DNA of 64,000 nt from RUG14300 sp964561145 (GTDB taxonomy: Bacteria > Bacillota > Clostridia > Christensenellales > CAG-1252). Location: the NCBI GenBank assembly GCA_964561145.1, contig CAZLNZ010000010.1, forward strand, positions 16,259-80,258. The letters run 5' to 3'. The notes beneath the pieces are model-generated. The model saw nothing but the letters and a program-made list of their open reading frames with translations, searched no databases and was not told where the DNA came from. Below are positions 24,672 through 34,211 of this stretch, piece by piece (position 1 is the first letter of the stretch; each line of letters starts with the position of its first letter). A program made the position numbers and the translations under genes.

Positions 24672-27600
24672 ATGAATAACGGATTAAAAAAAATTACAAA
24701 GCAAATAACGAACGAAATAGGGGCGGCAAGTGTAAGCGTAAACCCTTGCGGAAACAGTGCAAACATGCACATAACATTGCCCCTGGTAACAACAATAGGA
24801 TTAGATCAGTTCGGTGCTAGTCTAATCTACAACCACCAAGACAAGGATGTTGACGGCATTTTCGGAAAAGGCTTCAAACTGAACTATTACGGAAAGAAGA
24901 CTGAGGACGGCTCAACGATAACAATGAAGAATGCGGATGGCTCAACAGATACTTATACCTTAGACGAGTGGAACGAAGAGACGCAATTAAAGCCGTCACT
25001 GCATTATGAGAGTAGCTATAACCTAACAAGTAATCTTATTTTTGAGGATAGGGTAGGAAATACACGCAATTATACGACCCTATCCGAGTATCCCGAGTCT
25101 ATTACAATGAAATCGGGAGAAAGTTTGACCTTTAGCTTTATATCGGAAATCAAGAGAATAAGCAACGGTAAAGGTGACGTGGTGAGCTTTATCCCCAATG
25201 ATGACGGCTTGATTGGAGTCGTGGAGTATTCTCATGATGAGACAAATCTTACTTCTGCACATTTGAGCTATACTAACGGAAAGCTTTCAAAGGTTACCTA
25301 TTATAGCGGACAGGATGTTACTTCCTCCATATCTATAACTAGCGGTATCGATTATATTATGACAATCGATGATGTATCGGCATACAGAATAAAATATACC
25401 TTTACAAACGGTAAGGTGTCTTCCATTCTTGACGGCTTCGATGATTCTTTTACAAACGGTAATCAAATGATCATAGAGTACGGGGATAACAGAAGTGTTA
25501 TAACCGATAGTAATAACAAGAAAGTATATCTATTCTTTGATAACGAAGGTATTCCCTTATATGAAATGAGCGAAGAAGGATATGTCGTAAAGACCGGAAT
25601 AGACAATGAAAGCAAGCAGGTACTGTCACAAAGTTCTTCTATTGCAGTAAAAGAAGACAAACTAACAAATATATTTGCAACGGAAAGTGTATTAAACTAC
25701 ACAAAGACGAATGTCGAGGTTGAAAATGTGGTTTGTAACGATGTGCTTCTATCCGATATACTTGGTAACTCTGTGTGCAGGGTAACCGGGACAGAAAGTG
25801 CTTCGGGTGGATTGACTATGAATGTTGCCTCAAACGGTATTGCAACAGACAACCTGACTGCAATAATATGGGGAAAGCAATTGACCCCTTGTACAGATAC
25901 TTGTTATGTAGGTGCAAGACTAAGCATTAACGGAGAGTATAGTGAGCTTGTCAAGTTTGACAAAAAGACCGTTGACGGAAACTTTGATATTATAGTATTA
26001 GGTTTAACAGCAAGTAAGACGTATAGCAACGTATCTTTAACTATAATGGTGGAGGGTAACGCAAGTATAGAACTTGGCGGTATTCAAGTATTAAAGAAAG
26101 ACTTCGGTTCCTTCTATCAATATGACGAGAACGGCAACAATGTCTATACTCTTTCATCAAGTGGCACTACGACTACCGAATATAGCTCGAATCTGCCTAG
26201 CAAGAGTATAAATCAAGCTTCTCAAAAAGCAGAGTATACCTTTAACGAAGGAAAGCTTACAAAAACTTTAGGTGCATACGGTGTGGTAACGGAATATAAT
26301 TATGATTCTACAAATCCCTCCAACTTAATAAAGACGGAGGTTATTAATGACGATGAAAATAAGATTATGCAGACAACTAAGGAGTATACCTCCGACGGAC
26401 GTTTTGTATCAAAAACCACGGATGAATTAGGAAATTCTACTAGCTATGTCTATGATAATCTAGGTAAAGTAAAGAAAGTTACCAATGCTTTATCGGAAGT
26501 AGCCCAATATACTTACAACAGCGATGAAACGCTTAAATCCTTAGCTTTAACCTTTTCAGGGGACGCACTATTAAAGGCGGAATATACCTATGATGACAGA
26601 AAGAGGCTTACAGGAATATCTTTAGCCAACGGAAGTAAGTATACCTTTACTTATGACAATTACAATAACATATCTACAGTAACTTTAAACGGTAGCTTGA
26701 TATTTACATACGAATACGATACAAAGGGTAATATCACTAAGCAAAGATACGGAAGGAACGGAGACGGCTATTTGTTTGAGTATAGTGATGACGGACGATT
26801 GATTAAGGTTCATTATATGAATAATAGTTGGGTAACAACCAGGAGCTTTTCTTATGAGTATAACGATAAAAAGCAGCTAGTTAAAATTACAGAAGGAACT
26901 TCGAATATCATAGCAGAATATACCTATGATGATAACGGAAATGTAGTAAAGAACTCGAGTGCAAGTAAGAGCATCACCTATTCCTATGACAACCTAGGAA
27001 ATGTTATAAACAAGTCTACAAAGGTTTCAAATAAAACCATTAATACTTCGTATGACAGCGTTGCAAGGTCGAAAGGTTCACAGCCCGATTCTTTAATGGC
27101 TGCCTTTAAGAATAAGAACTGTTATATATTTACCTATGATAGAATAACCAACAGCTTATCTCAAAGAGCAGGTAAGGATGGAGTAATAAGTTACGCCAAA
27201 ACAAACAATAAGAACTTAGAGTACACTTACGGATTACCTATTACCGAAGATAATTCCGGTTGCTTCCAATTTTGGTTCAAGGCGGATTCTACAAGTCCGT
27301 CAAGTAGTCAAAGATGTCTTATGACGGTAAAGAATAATAATGAGAATAGCACTAATAGTAAATGTGCAATAAGAGTATACCTTGTAAATAATGATGTTAA
27401 ACTTGCAATAACAGATCGTAACGGAACAGAAAAAACATTGCTTACAATGTCCTCTTGTGTTAACTTGTCCGAATGGAACTTCGTATCTGTAGATTATATG
27501 TATCGTGACGATGGTCTTGGTTATAAAGCGATTGCAGAATATGCCTTGACTGTTAATTCAAAAACACAGGTGTATAACTTTAGCGATACCGATATTGTGA

Positions 27601-30152
27601 ACATAAATCTAGGTGCATCTGAAATGGCAATTGGTTTTGATAGTATCAATAATAGCAAGCTTTTTGCATCAAAGGTTACAGCGGTTTATTTCTCAAGAGA
27701 TCATTTGATCCTAGAAGATGTTAAAAAGTACTATAGATTATCTAAGGATTATCTTATAGAAAATGAGTTGGTTTATAGCGGTATCGAAAGTGTTGACTTT
27801 GGTGCTACAAGCCTATATACAATGGATGCAAGTATTCAAAATCAGTTCGAGATATACCCATTGCAAAATAGTGTTCAATCATTGAATGGTAAGAAACCTA
27901 GTGCTTATACCAAACGTATAAACTCTGAAGAAGATAAAGATGCAAGCTTTAACTTTAATAAGAAGATAAGACGTTACGCCTATGTTGCAGACGGAGGAGA
28001 ACTTGCATATAATCAAGGCGAAGTGACGGATATCACTATAGCAATGATGGCATTTACCGATATTGACGAGGATAAACAATACTTCTTCGAGGGCGTCGAC
28101 CAAAACGGAAAAACTCTTGGACTGTATAGGAACAAGGATAAGAAGGTATGTATCGATCATAACGGTACAACTTATATTACAGACTTAACCTTCACAACCG
28201 ATGAATGGCATAGCATAGCCTTATCTAGAACTAAACGCATAGCACATAACTCATTGACTCAATGGACTGAATGTAGTTTGAGAGTTATGGTGGATGGTAC
28301 TAGCTATACCAAGACAACATTATCGGGTCCCACCTATTCTGATTTAAGTGTAATGATTGGTCGAAAATATAACACAGAAAACCACGTACATAATCTAGGT
28401 GAGAGCAGAATATGTTATCCCCTATACGGACAAATAGAAATGCTTGCAATAGCCGAAGCTTACTGTGAAGAAAGCACGATAAACAATCTATTTGACTCCT
28501 CTAAGTGTACAACAAAGGTAAATTACTACGATGATTTCGGAATGCATAATCAAATGGAGATACAAGAGAATGGAGATTCTGTTTTAAGAAAAGTAGTTGC
28601 ATATAAGGTGAGAGAATCCAAATACATATCAAATCAAGTTTGGCAAGAAGGTTTCTTTATTAATAATTCATATGTTATTCGTGAATATACAAAGGATGCA
28701 TTGGGACGAGTAACTGCAATTAACAATCAAAAATGCTATGGTATAACTCTTGATGATCACACCTACAGTTATGACAAGAGAGGATATCTAATAAGTGCAA
28801 ACGGAGTATCATACACATATGATAAAAACGGCAATGTTACCAAGATAGGTGACAAGGTGTTGACCTATGATTCTACGATTAAAGATAGATTGATGTCATA
28901 CGACGGAAATTCGATAACTTATGATAGCAAGAATTCCTTCAATGTATCTTCGTATAAGGGTAACTACTATACCTTTGAAGGAAGACGCTTGACAAAGATA
29001 ACCAACTCTTCGGGTTACTGGGAATACACTTATAATGACCTTGGCTTAAGGACCAAAAAGTGTAACCAAGATGGCACAATAACCTATTACGAATATGACG
29101 GAGATAAGCTTATCTACGAGAAAAGCTCAACCGCACGTCTAGACTTCCTCTATGATGAGAACGGGGAACTTTATGGCTTTATCAAGGATTCCACGGATAA
29201 ATACTTCTACATACGAGATTGTCTAAAAAATATTCTAGGAATTATTGATTCTGAAGGTAAACTTGTGGTAAAATACAACTGTGAAGCTTATGGTAAATGT
29301 GCTATAGTTTCTGATACTAGTGGTTGTAGTCTCGGATCGCTCAATCCCTTCCGCTACAAAGGCTACTACTACGATTCGGAAACAGGAATGTACTATTGTC
29401 AATCTCGATACTATGTTCCCGACTGGTGCAGATGGCTTAACGCAGATAACCTTAACTTCCTCGAACCTCAATCCCTTAACGGTCTCAACCTCTTTGCTTA
29501 CTGCAGCAACGACCCGGTGAATAATTGCGATCCCAGTGGGTGTTTTGCACTAAGTGCGTTTTTGATTGGTTTGGCGGCTAGTGCGATTGCCAGTTGGGCT
29601 TTGACTGAGATTTTTGGACATCAAATAGCAGGCGGAATTTGTTCCAGTGTAAGTGGAGCAACTGCGATATGTACAGGAGCTAGCTTGTTGAGTTTTGGAC
29701 CGGTTGGATGGATTGCAGGTGGTGCATTAATCTTGATAGGTGCTGGAACAATGGCGTTTGGAGTAAATGAAATTGTTGCGGGGGCTACTGGAACAAACTA
29801 TATTCAAAGCTGGAGCGGGATGAGTGATGTCCTTTATGAAGGTTTATATATAGGTTTTGAATCTGCAGCATTCATAGGGACAATTGCTGGTGGCATTTAT
29901 ATGAGCTATGCAAACGTTACAGGTGGAAAAGCTGAATTACATGGGAAAGCATTTTCTCGACATTCTACCATGGATGATTTAGGCGTAAAGCAATACAGAT
30001 TCTATGACTCAAAAGGTAATGCATGGTATGATAAAGATTTTAGACATCAGATTGGACATGAAAAATTTCCCCATTATCATGGCTGGGTAAATACGGATAG
30101 AACTACTCACCTTACGTTCTGGGATTTAATCAAATGGTTGTTTAGGAGGTAA
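24672..30152 (+). CDS. RHS-repeat polymorphic toxin-like protein
   Basis: 1826 residues, no signal peptide. Seen: an N-terminal beta-rich region (1-480) with several YxYDxxGN-like strands; YD repeats (about 480-800, e.g. TTKEYTSDGRFVSKTTDELG); two concanavalin/LamG-like segments (about 856-1010 and 1116-1276); more YD repeats; and the RHS core with NPFRYKGYYYDSETGMYYCQ and SRYYVPDWCRWLNADN (about 1555-1595). After the core come a Gly/Ala-rich hydrophobic pre-toxin region (about 1625-1745) and a 70-residue tip with HGKAFSRHST, YRFYDSKGNAWYDKDF and FPHYHGW. By analogy with Rhs/wall-associated toxins the shell encloses the tip, which is the toxin. Tip activity is unknown. AAAAAGGAG precedes ATG 24672. 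No secretion gene is seen nearby. Confidence 0.9.
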   Translation: MNNGLKKITKQITNEIGAASVSVNPCGNSANMHITLPLVTTIGLDQFGASLIYNHQDKDVDGIFGKGFKLNYYGKKTEDGSTITMKNADGSTDTYTLDEWNEETQLKPSLHYESSYNLTSNLIFEDRVGNTRNYTTLSEYPESITMKSGESLTFSFISEIKRISNGKGDVVSFIPNDDGLIGVVEYSHDETNLTSAHLSYTNGKLSKVTYYSGQDVTSSISITSGIDYIMTIDDVSAYRIKYTFTNGKVSSILDGFDDSFTNGNQMIIEYGDNRSVITDSNNKKVYLFFDNEGIPLYEMSEEGYVVKTGIDNESKQVLSQSSSIAVKEDKLTNIFATESVLNYTKTNVEVENVVCNDVLLSDILGNSVCRVTGTESASGGLTMNVASNGIATDNLTAIIWGKQLTPCTDTCYVGARLSINGEYSELVKFDKKTVDGNFDIIVLGLTASKTYSNVSLTIMVEGNASIELGGIQVLKKDFGSFYQYDENGNNVYTLSSSGTTTTEYSSNLPSKSINQASQKAEYTFNEGKLTKTLGAYGVVTEYNYDSTNPSNLIKTEVINDDENKIMQTTKEYTSDGRFVSKTTDELGNSTSYVYDNLGKVKKVTNALSEVAQYTYNSDETLKSLALTFSGDALLKAEYTYDDRKRLTGISLANGSKYTFTYDNYNNISTVTLNGSLIFTYEYDTKGNITKQRYGRNGDGYLFEYSDDGRLIKVHYMNNSWVTTRSFSYEYNDKKQLVKITEGTSNIIAEYTYDDNGNVVKNSSASKSITYSYDNLGNVINKSTKVSNKTINTSYDSVARSKGSQPDSLMAAFKNKNCYIFTYDRITNSLSQRAGKDGVISYAKTNNKNLEYTYGLPITEDNSGCFQFWFKADSTSPSSSQRCLMTVKNNNENSTNSKCAIRVYLVNNDVKLAITDRNGTEKTLLTMSSCVNLSEWNFVSVDYMYRDDGLGYKAIAEYALTVNSKTQVYNFSDTDIVNINLGASEMAIGFDSINNSKLFASKVTAVYFSRDHLILEDVKKYYRLSKDYLIENELVYSGIESVDFGATSLYTMDASIQNQFEIYPLQNSVQSLNGKKPSAYTKRINSEEDKDASFNFNKKIRRYAYVADGGELAYNQGEVTDITIAMMAFTDIDEDKQYFFEGVDQNGKTLGLYRNKDKKVCIDHNGTTYITDLTFTTDEWHSIALSRTKRIAHNSLTQWTECSLRVMVDGTSYTKTTLSGPTYSDLSVMIGRKYNTENHVHNLGESRICYPLYGQIEMLAIAEAYCEESTINNLFDSSKCTTKVNYYDDFGMHNQMEIQENGDSVLRKVVAYKVRESKYISNQVWQEGFFINNSYVIREYTKDALGRVTAINNQKCYGITLDDHTYSYDKRGYLISANGVSYTYDKNGNVTKIGDKVLTYDSTIKDRLMSYDGNSITYDSKNSFNVSSYKGNYYTFEGRRLTKITNSSGYWEYTYNDLGLRTKKCNQDGTITYYEYDGDKLIYEKSSTARLDFLYDENGELYGFIKDSTDKYFYIRDCLKNILGIIDSEGKLVVKYNCEAYGKCAIVSDTSGCSLGSLNPFRYKGYYYDSETGMYYCQSRYYVPDWCRWLNADNLNFLEPQSLNGLNLFAYCSNDPVNNCDPSGCFALSAFLIGLAASAIASWALTEIFGHQIAGGICSSVSGATAICTGASLLSFGPVGWIAGGALILIGAGTMAFGVNEIVAGATGTNYIQSWSGMSDVLYEGLYIGFESAAFIGTIAGGIYMSYANVTGGKAELHGKAFSRHSTMDDLGVKQYRFYDSKGNAWYDKDFRHQIGHEKFPHYHGWVNTDRTTHLTFWDLIKWLFRR
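29212..29540 (+). repeat. RHS core copy 1 (pairs with 30565-30893)
   Basis: The core region of the intact RHS gene is repeated at high identity at 30565-30893 in the same orientation, 1353 bp away. Identity begins abruptly at TACGAGATTGTC and fades just after the DPVN codons. The second copy lacks one base near 30630. The arrangement would allow recombination to replace the toxin tip. Confidence 0.9.
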
Positions 30153-30155
30153 TAT

Positions 30156-30446
30156 ATGTGTTTTAAATATTGGTTTACAAAGAATGAGATAATACCTGAA
30201 AGGGAGTCATCCTTTTTGGAACTACTAAGTAGGCATGAAGAATTTGCATTTACTTATAATGGAGTTGGGTATGAAATTGTATACGGAAGAGAACATGCCA
30301 ATGGTGATATAAGACTATTATTCTTCTTATGTAAAAGTGAGCCGGGAACGTTGCTTCGGTCGTTTGATGACTGGACTGATTTTTTAAAGAACGGAACAAT
30401 AGAAGAAAAACGTGTTTTTGATATCTTGGATGAAATCAAAGTTTGA
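30156..30446 (+). CDS. Putative immunity protein for the RHS tip
   Basis: 96 residues, soluble, acidic, no recognised family. Starts 3 bases after the RHS stop, with TTTAGGAGGT inside the end of the toxin gene, so the two are translated together. Size, position and composition are those of an immunity protein guarding the producer against its own toxin tip; this is inferred from context. A terminator follows 53 bases after the stop, closing the RHS unit. Confidence 0.6.
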   Translation: MCFKYWFTKNEIIPERESSFLELLSRHEEFAFTYNGVGYEIVYGREHANGDIRLLFFLCKSEPGTLLRSFDDWTDFLKNGTIEEKRVFDILDEIKV

Positions 30447-30499
30447 GTTTAAAGATTTTCGACAGATTAAGATTTCAATTATAGTTGAATAGTTAGTTC

Positions 30500-30536
30500 A
30501 ATCCCCTTTGTTAGAATTTCAACAATGGGGATTTTT
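30500..30536 (+). terminator. Terminator of the RHS-immunity unit
   Basis: A stem AATCCCC-TTTGTT with AACAAT-GGGGATT (30500-30512 with 30521-30533, one mismatch), 8-base loop, then T-rich sequence. Confidence 0.85.
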
Positions 30537-30564
30537 CTATTTTTCTTTTTTATCAACCATCATC

Positions 30565-31444
30565 TACGAGATTGTCTAAAAAATATTCTAGGAATTATTG
30601 ATTCTGACGGTAAACTTGTGGTAAAATACTACCTGAAGCATATGGTAAATGTGCTATAGTCTCTGATACCAGTGGTTGTAGTATTGGCTCACTTAATCCA
30701 TTCCGCTACAAAGGCTATTACTATGATTCGGAAACGGGCATGTATTATTGCCAATCCCGATACTATGTTCCCGAGTGGTGCAGATGGCTCAATGGAGATA
30801 ACCCTAACTTCCTTGAACCTCAATCCCTTAACGGACTTAACCTCTTTGCTTACTGCAGCAACGACCCGGTGAATGCTGGTGATCCGACTGGACACAAGCC
30901 TTTACCTAAATGGGCACAATGACTGATTTTTGCGGCAGTTACTGGGATTTGTATCGGGGTTAGTATAGCAACCGCCGGTGCGGGAGCAGGTATTGCTGCA
31001 ACGGTTGCACATTCTGCAGCTGTAGGCTTCTTGGTAGGAGCTGGAACGAATGTCGTGATTCAATCAATTGAGAAGGGTGATAGTATTCAAAACATAGATC
31101 CCATTGAAACATTGTCGGCAGGTGGAAAAAGTGCTGCGATTGCGGCATTTACAAGTTTACTGGTACCACTATTTAGTTTTTGGGGTGAAACCGCATTGTG
31201 GCAACTTGGAGCTCAGATTAACGACGGCATATTCATGGGAGGAAAAGTGAATTTGGCATTTAAGAATCTTGCAGCTTTCGGTGCAGTGGTAGGGAAAGCT
31301 GCGGGATTTATTGTAGGTGCAGCGGTAGCAAACGAATTGGGCTCCAGCTTGTTTGGAGTGCTCCCGGGAATAAAAGAAGATGTTAAATCAGGTATCACGG
31401 ATTGGATTAAAGAAATTGTAAAGAGATTATTGGAGAACGCATGA
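30565..31444 (+). pseudogene. Orphan RHS tip: displaced core copy plus toxin-like domain, broken
   Basis: No start codon or N-terminal shell. The first 330 bases copy the RHS core of the intact gene. A one-base loss near 30630 shifts the frame. After it the core reads on through FRYKGYYYDSETGMYYCQ and NDPVNAGDPTGHKPLPKWAQ to a TGA at 30920-30922, where a Trp codon would fit. The same frame continues from 30923 to 31444 as a Gly/Ala-rich hydrophobic domain (AAVTGICIGVSIATAGAGAG) with several possible membrane helices and a charged end. This is a displaced alternative toxin tip, a well-known by-product of RHS tip exchange. The part from GTG 31031 could still be translated. It overlaps the next gene by 4 bases. 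Confidence 0.8.
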
Positions 31445-31944
31445 AAGAATCGATTATTGAAAGCACATTGACTTATGGGTATAATATGACAAGATGGAAG
31501 GTCATAATGTGTTTTGTCGGTGGTTTGGTGAATTGTATTTTATTATTTGCGGTTGCAATAAATGAATTAATGGAAGATGACTTGGGCGGAATGGTTGTAT
31601 TGCTGGCAAGCGGGTTATTGTTTGGGATAATGGGCGTTGCATTGTTTGTTATTCAGAAAAGGATTAAAAGCAAAATTGATCTATGGCTCGCAGATGCTGT
31701 TGAATTGGAAGCATTCTGTACATTTTCGAATGATTATGTTAGACATTTTAACGGTTCTATCAAGATCGTTGTTGAATTTGACTATGAAGGTATATCAATG
31801 AACCGAGTTAGCGGAAAACATCAATATACCACTTTCGGGTCGTCCGAGGATGGCTATTCAAGGTTTTTTAGACGATATGTTGACAAAAAGATTAAGATTC
31901 TATATAGCCCAAAATATAATCAAGTAATGATACCCTATCAGTAA
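31441..31944 (+). CDS. Two-helix membrane protein, putative immunity protein of the orphan tip
   Basis: 167 residues. Seen: two transmembrane helices (about 20-40 and 50-73), then a beta-rich cytoplasmic domain with FDYEGISMNRVSGKHQYTTF and VDKKIKILYSPKYNQVMI, a pattern resembling DUF3592-type proteins. ATG 31441 overlaps the end of the displaced toxin frame (ATGA), the usual toxin-immunity arrangement. A membrane location fits a membrane-acting toxin (inference). The gene is intact although its toxin is broken, as is common for orphan immunity genes. Confidence 0.65.
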   Translation: MKESIIESTLTYGYNMTRWKVIMCFVGGLVNCILLFAVAINELMEDDLGGMVVLLASGLLFGIMGVALFVIQKRIKSKIDLWLADAVELEAFCTFSNDYVRHFNGSIKIVVEFDYEGISMNRVSGKHQYTTFGSSEDGYSRFFRRYVDKKIKILYSPKYNQVMIPYQ

Positions 31945-31956
31945 TGGAATTGTATG

Positions 31957-31982
31957 TTGGTTGGCAGATAACTGCCAGCCAA
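31957..31982 (+). terminator. Hairpin, possible terminator
   Basis: An 11-bp stem (31957-31967 with 31972-31982, one G-U) with a 4-base loop, 12 bases after the stop; the following TACTCTTTAG is only moderately T-rich. Confidence 0.45.
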
Positions 31983-32044
31983 TACTCTTTAGTATCCAGT
32001 ATAAATGCATAATTGTAGAAACAATCATATATTAGAGGATGATT

Positions 32045-32596
32045 ATGAAAAAGAAATATTATTATCGCACTCATCCAATTTGGCAATTTGGTCGTATGGT
32101 TTTATATTTGCTATTAGCCATATTACTTTCAGGATGGACCATATGGGTCGTTGCACTAGGTAAAGGGATAGCGAGAAACTCACTAAACTCGCTTGAAGTG
32201 TTTTTCGCCATTGTGGTGCAAGTAATTCTGTCTGGAATAATATACATATTTATTCGTTGGTATATCCGATGGGAAAAGAATCATGGTATATGTTTTGATT
32301 TAGATAATATATACGTCAACGATGAAGATAAGCGAATGCCACCCTTGATAAGTATTCAATACTATGCGGAAGCACGATATGAAGATATAGAGTTTATTGA
32401 TATAGAATGGATTTACGCTGATAGTAAAGGTGGACCTCTTGAGTTGTCGGGCTTGACAGCAGATGATAAGCTTGTGTATTTAGTAGTTAGAACGAAAGAA
32501 AACACTGTCCGCTTTTATGTGTCTGTATTCTTGCCAAATTCGATCATTAAAATTGTTGATGAACTTAGGCAAAGAATGGCTTTTTGTTGGAAATAA
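32045..32596 (+). CDS. Two-helix membrane protein, unknown; possible second orphan immunity gene
   Basis: About 183 residues. Seen: two transmembrane helices (about 16-42 and 53-75), a basic link RWYIRWEKNHG, and a cytoplasmic alpha/beta domain with YVNDEDKRMPPLISIQYYAEARYEDIE split across residues 90-120. ATG 32045 is preferred over ATG 32039, because TTAGAGGA is well spaced from the former. Overall plan (two helices plus cytoplasmic domain) matches the preceding gene, but I see no clear sequence similarity. Its place after the orphan tip suggests an accumulated immunity gene; nothing in the sequence proves it. Confidence 0.55.
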   Translation: MKKKYYYRTHPIWQFGRMVLYLLLAILLSGWTIWVVALGKGIARNSLNSLEVFFAIVVQVILSGIIYIFIRWYIRWEKNHGICFDLDNIYVNDEDKRMPPLISIQYYAEARYEDIEFIDIEWIYADSKGGPLELSGLTADDKLVYLVVRTKENTVRFYVSVFLPNSIIKIVDELRQRMAFCWK

Positions 32597-32727
32597 TACT
32601 GAATTGATTACAAACGATGAAATATTGACAAAACTGAAAAGACCTGAGATGGATAAAAAGTAGGCTCAATGTCAAATGTTGGGGCGGAGATAAAATTTTA
32701 ACTTAATCACAATTAATTCAAATTTCT

Positions 32728-34041
32728 TTAAAGCTTTTTTCTTAAACCCTTTGGATAATGGTTTTTGCCACGCTCGTTGCTTACTTTAATTCCACCCAAT
32801 GCACAGCCTTCGACGGCGAGTACGGCATATCCTGAGGGAAGATTCGCATTAACTTCTTCTCCAAAAATGTACTTTGGTATACGTTCATCTTGTAATTGCA
32901 AGTTTAAAACGTTTTGAAATAGGCTGATTTTGGCGGAGAATAGCTGATGATGAGGAATTATTCGTTGGTCTATATCTCCGATTTTTACGCCACATCCGAT
33001 AATTCCGTATGGAAGAGATGGAATGTTTGATGGAGGAATGAAGAGCTTATTGCCGAAAACATATGCATTTGGAGTTTGTTTTAAATTTTCTTTTGCAAAA
33101 TCTCTTAAAAGTGCGTTTTCCTTTTTATTCAAATCTCTGTAAAATGGTTTTTGTTTATCCGAGATAATGGCGTTTGAAGAAATTTTTTTTAACTTGGCTA
33201 TAAAATGACCTTCCCCGTTTTGCTTGTGAGGATATACTCTGGCTGTAAAGTGATTTTTATCATAGCCTTTTTCGGTGTACTCGTTATTGATTTCAAGCAA
33301 TTCAAAATCCTCTTCTTGAATGAATTTTTCAATTACAAATTCATTCTCCTCTTTTGAGAAGGTACAGGTCGAATATACTAAAATACCGCCGCATTTGAGA
33401 CATTTGCCGCCTTCTTTGAGTATCTCCAGTTGTCTTTTTGCACATGCGTCTACCGATTTTAACGACCATTCAAGGCACGCCTCCGGGCTTTTTCTAAACA
33501 TTCCTTCTCCTGAACAGGGGGCATCGACTAACACTTTGTCTGCCCATTCGGAGATGTGTTTTGATAGTTCTGCAGGAGCTAGAGAGGTCACTATTACGTT
33601 GCTAAAGCCCAACCTTTCGATGTTTCCCAGTAAAACTCGGCTTCTACTTTGATTTATTTCATTTGAAATCAAGGTTCCGTTCCCGATTTTTGCAGCAATT
33701 TGTCCGCTTTTTCCGCCGGGGGCGGCACATAAGTCTAGAACCCTATCTCCTTCTTGCGGTGCAAGAACTTCTACCGGCAGCATTGCAGAGGGTTCTTGCA
33801 TATAGTATGCACCTGCATGGTGTAGTGGAGATGATCCGATTTTTTCATTTTCGGTATAGTATGCATTTTTTGCATAGGGTACTTCACCTGTTGCAAATTG
33901 AGTTAGGTCAAAGGTACACTTTTTTTCTGTATTTACTCTGAAAGCTTTATATGGTTTGCGATTGTATGCACATAAAAACTCGGAGTAATCATCTCCAAGA
34001 TAGTCTTTCATTCTATTAAGGAAATCTAAAGGTAGGCTCAT
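32728..34041 (-). CDS. RsmF/NSUN-type rRNA cytosine-C5 methyltransferase
   Basis: 437 residues. Uses S-adenosylmethionine to make m5C in rRNA; position not determinable here. Seen: N-terminal substrate region with AFRVNTEK, HHAGAYYMQEPSAMLP, the SAM motif LDLCAAPGGKSGQIA near residue 102-116, the two cysteines of the mechanism in DAPCSGEG near 175 and YSTCTFSKEENE near 226, and a C-terminal PUA-like part ending GGIKVSNERGKNHYPKG. This is the typical Firmicutes RsmF-like layout. It is transcribed toward the RHS island. Confidence 0.9.
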   Translation of the reverse strand: MSLPLDFLNRMKDYLGDDYSEFLCAYNRKPYKAFRVNTEKKCTFDLTQFATGEVPYAKNAYYTENEKIGSSPLHHAGAYYMQEPSAMLPVEVLAPQEGDRVLDLCAAPGGKSGQIAAKIGNGTLISNEINQSRSRVLLGNIERLGFSNVIVTSLAPAELSKHISEWADKVLVDAPCSGEGMFRKSPEACLEWSLKSVDACAKRQLEILKEGGKCLKCGGILVYSTCTFSKEENEFVIEKFIQEEDFELLEINNEYTEKGYDKNHFTARVYPHKQNGEGHFIAKLKKISSNAIISDKQKPFYRDLNKKENALLRDFAKENLKQTPNAYVFGNKLFIPPSNIPSLPYGIIGCGVKIGDIDQRIIPHHQLFSAKISLFQNVLNLQLQDERIPKYIFGEEVNANLPSGYAVLAVEGCALGGIKVSNERGKNHYPKGLRKKL

Positions 34042-34082
34042 ATTAGATTAATGATTCAATTGCGTTAAAGGTAAATAATGAG

Positions 34083-34110
34083 GTATACTGTTGAAATTAA
34101 GGCAGTATAC
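34083..34110. promoter_or_regulatory. Inverted repeat between two minus-strand genes
   Basis: GTATACTG (34083-34090), a 12-base loop and CAGTATAC (34103-34110), 42 bases before the methyltransferase start. It could be an operator or RNA stem; there is no T tract on either side. Confidence 0.4.
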
Positions 34111-34211
34111 AGTAATTATTTTAATAGATAGTAACTTTATTTGTCCTATCTCTTGTATCGTTATAATAAAGTGCAATGCTAGCCAAATCGATAAAAGCGT
34201 TGGAGTAATTG

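Noticed and set aside
30920..30922. TGA as selenocysteine or Trp recoding in the orphan RHS tip
   Set aside because: No stem-loop of SECIS type was recognised, TGA ends other genes normally, and the same cassette also has a frameshift and no start, so decay is simpler.
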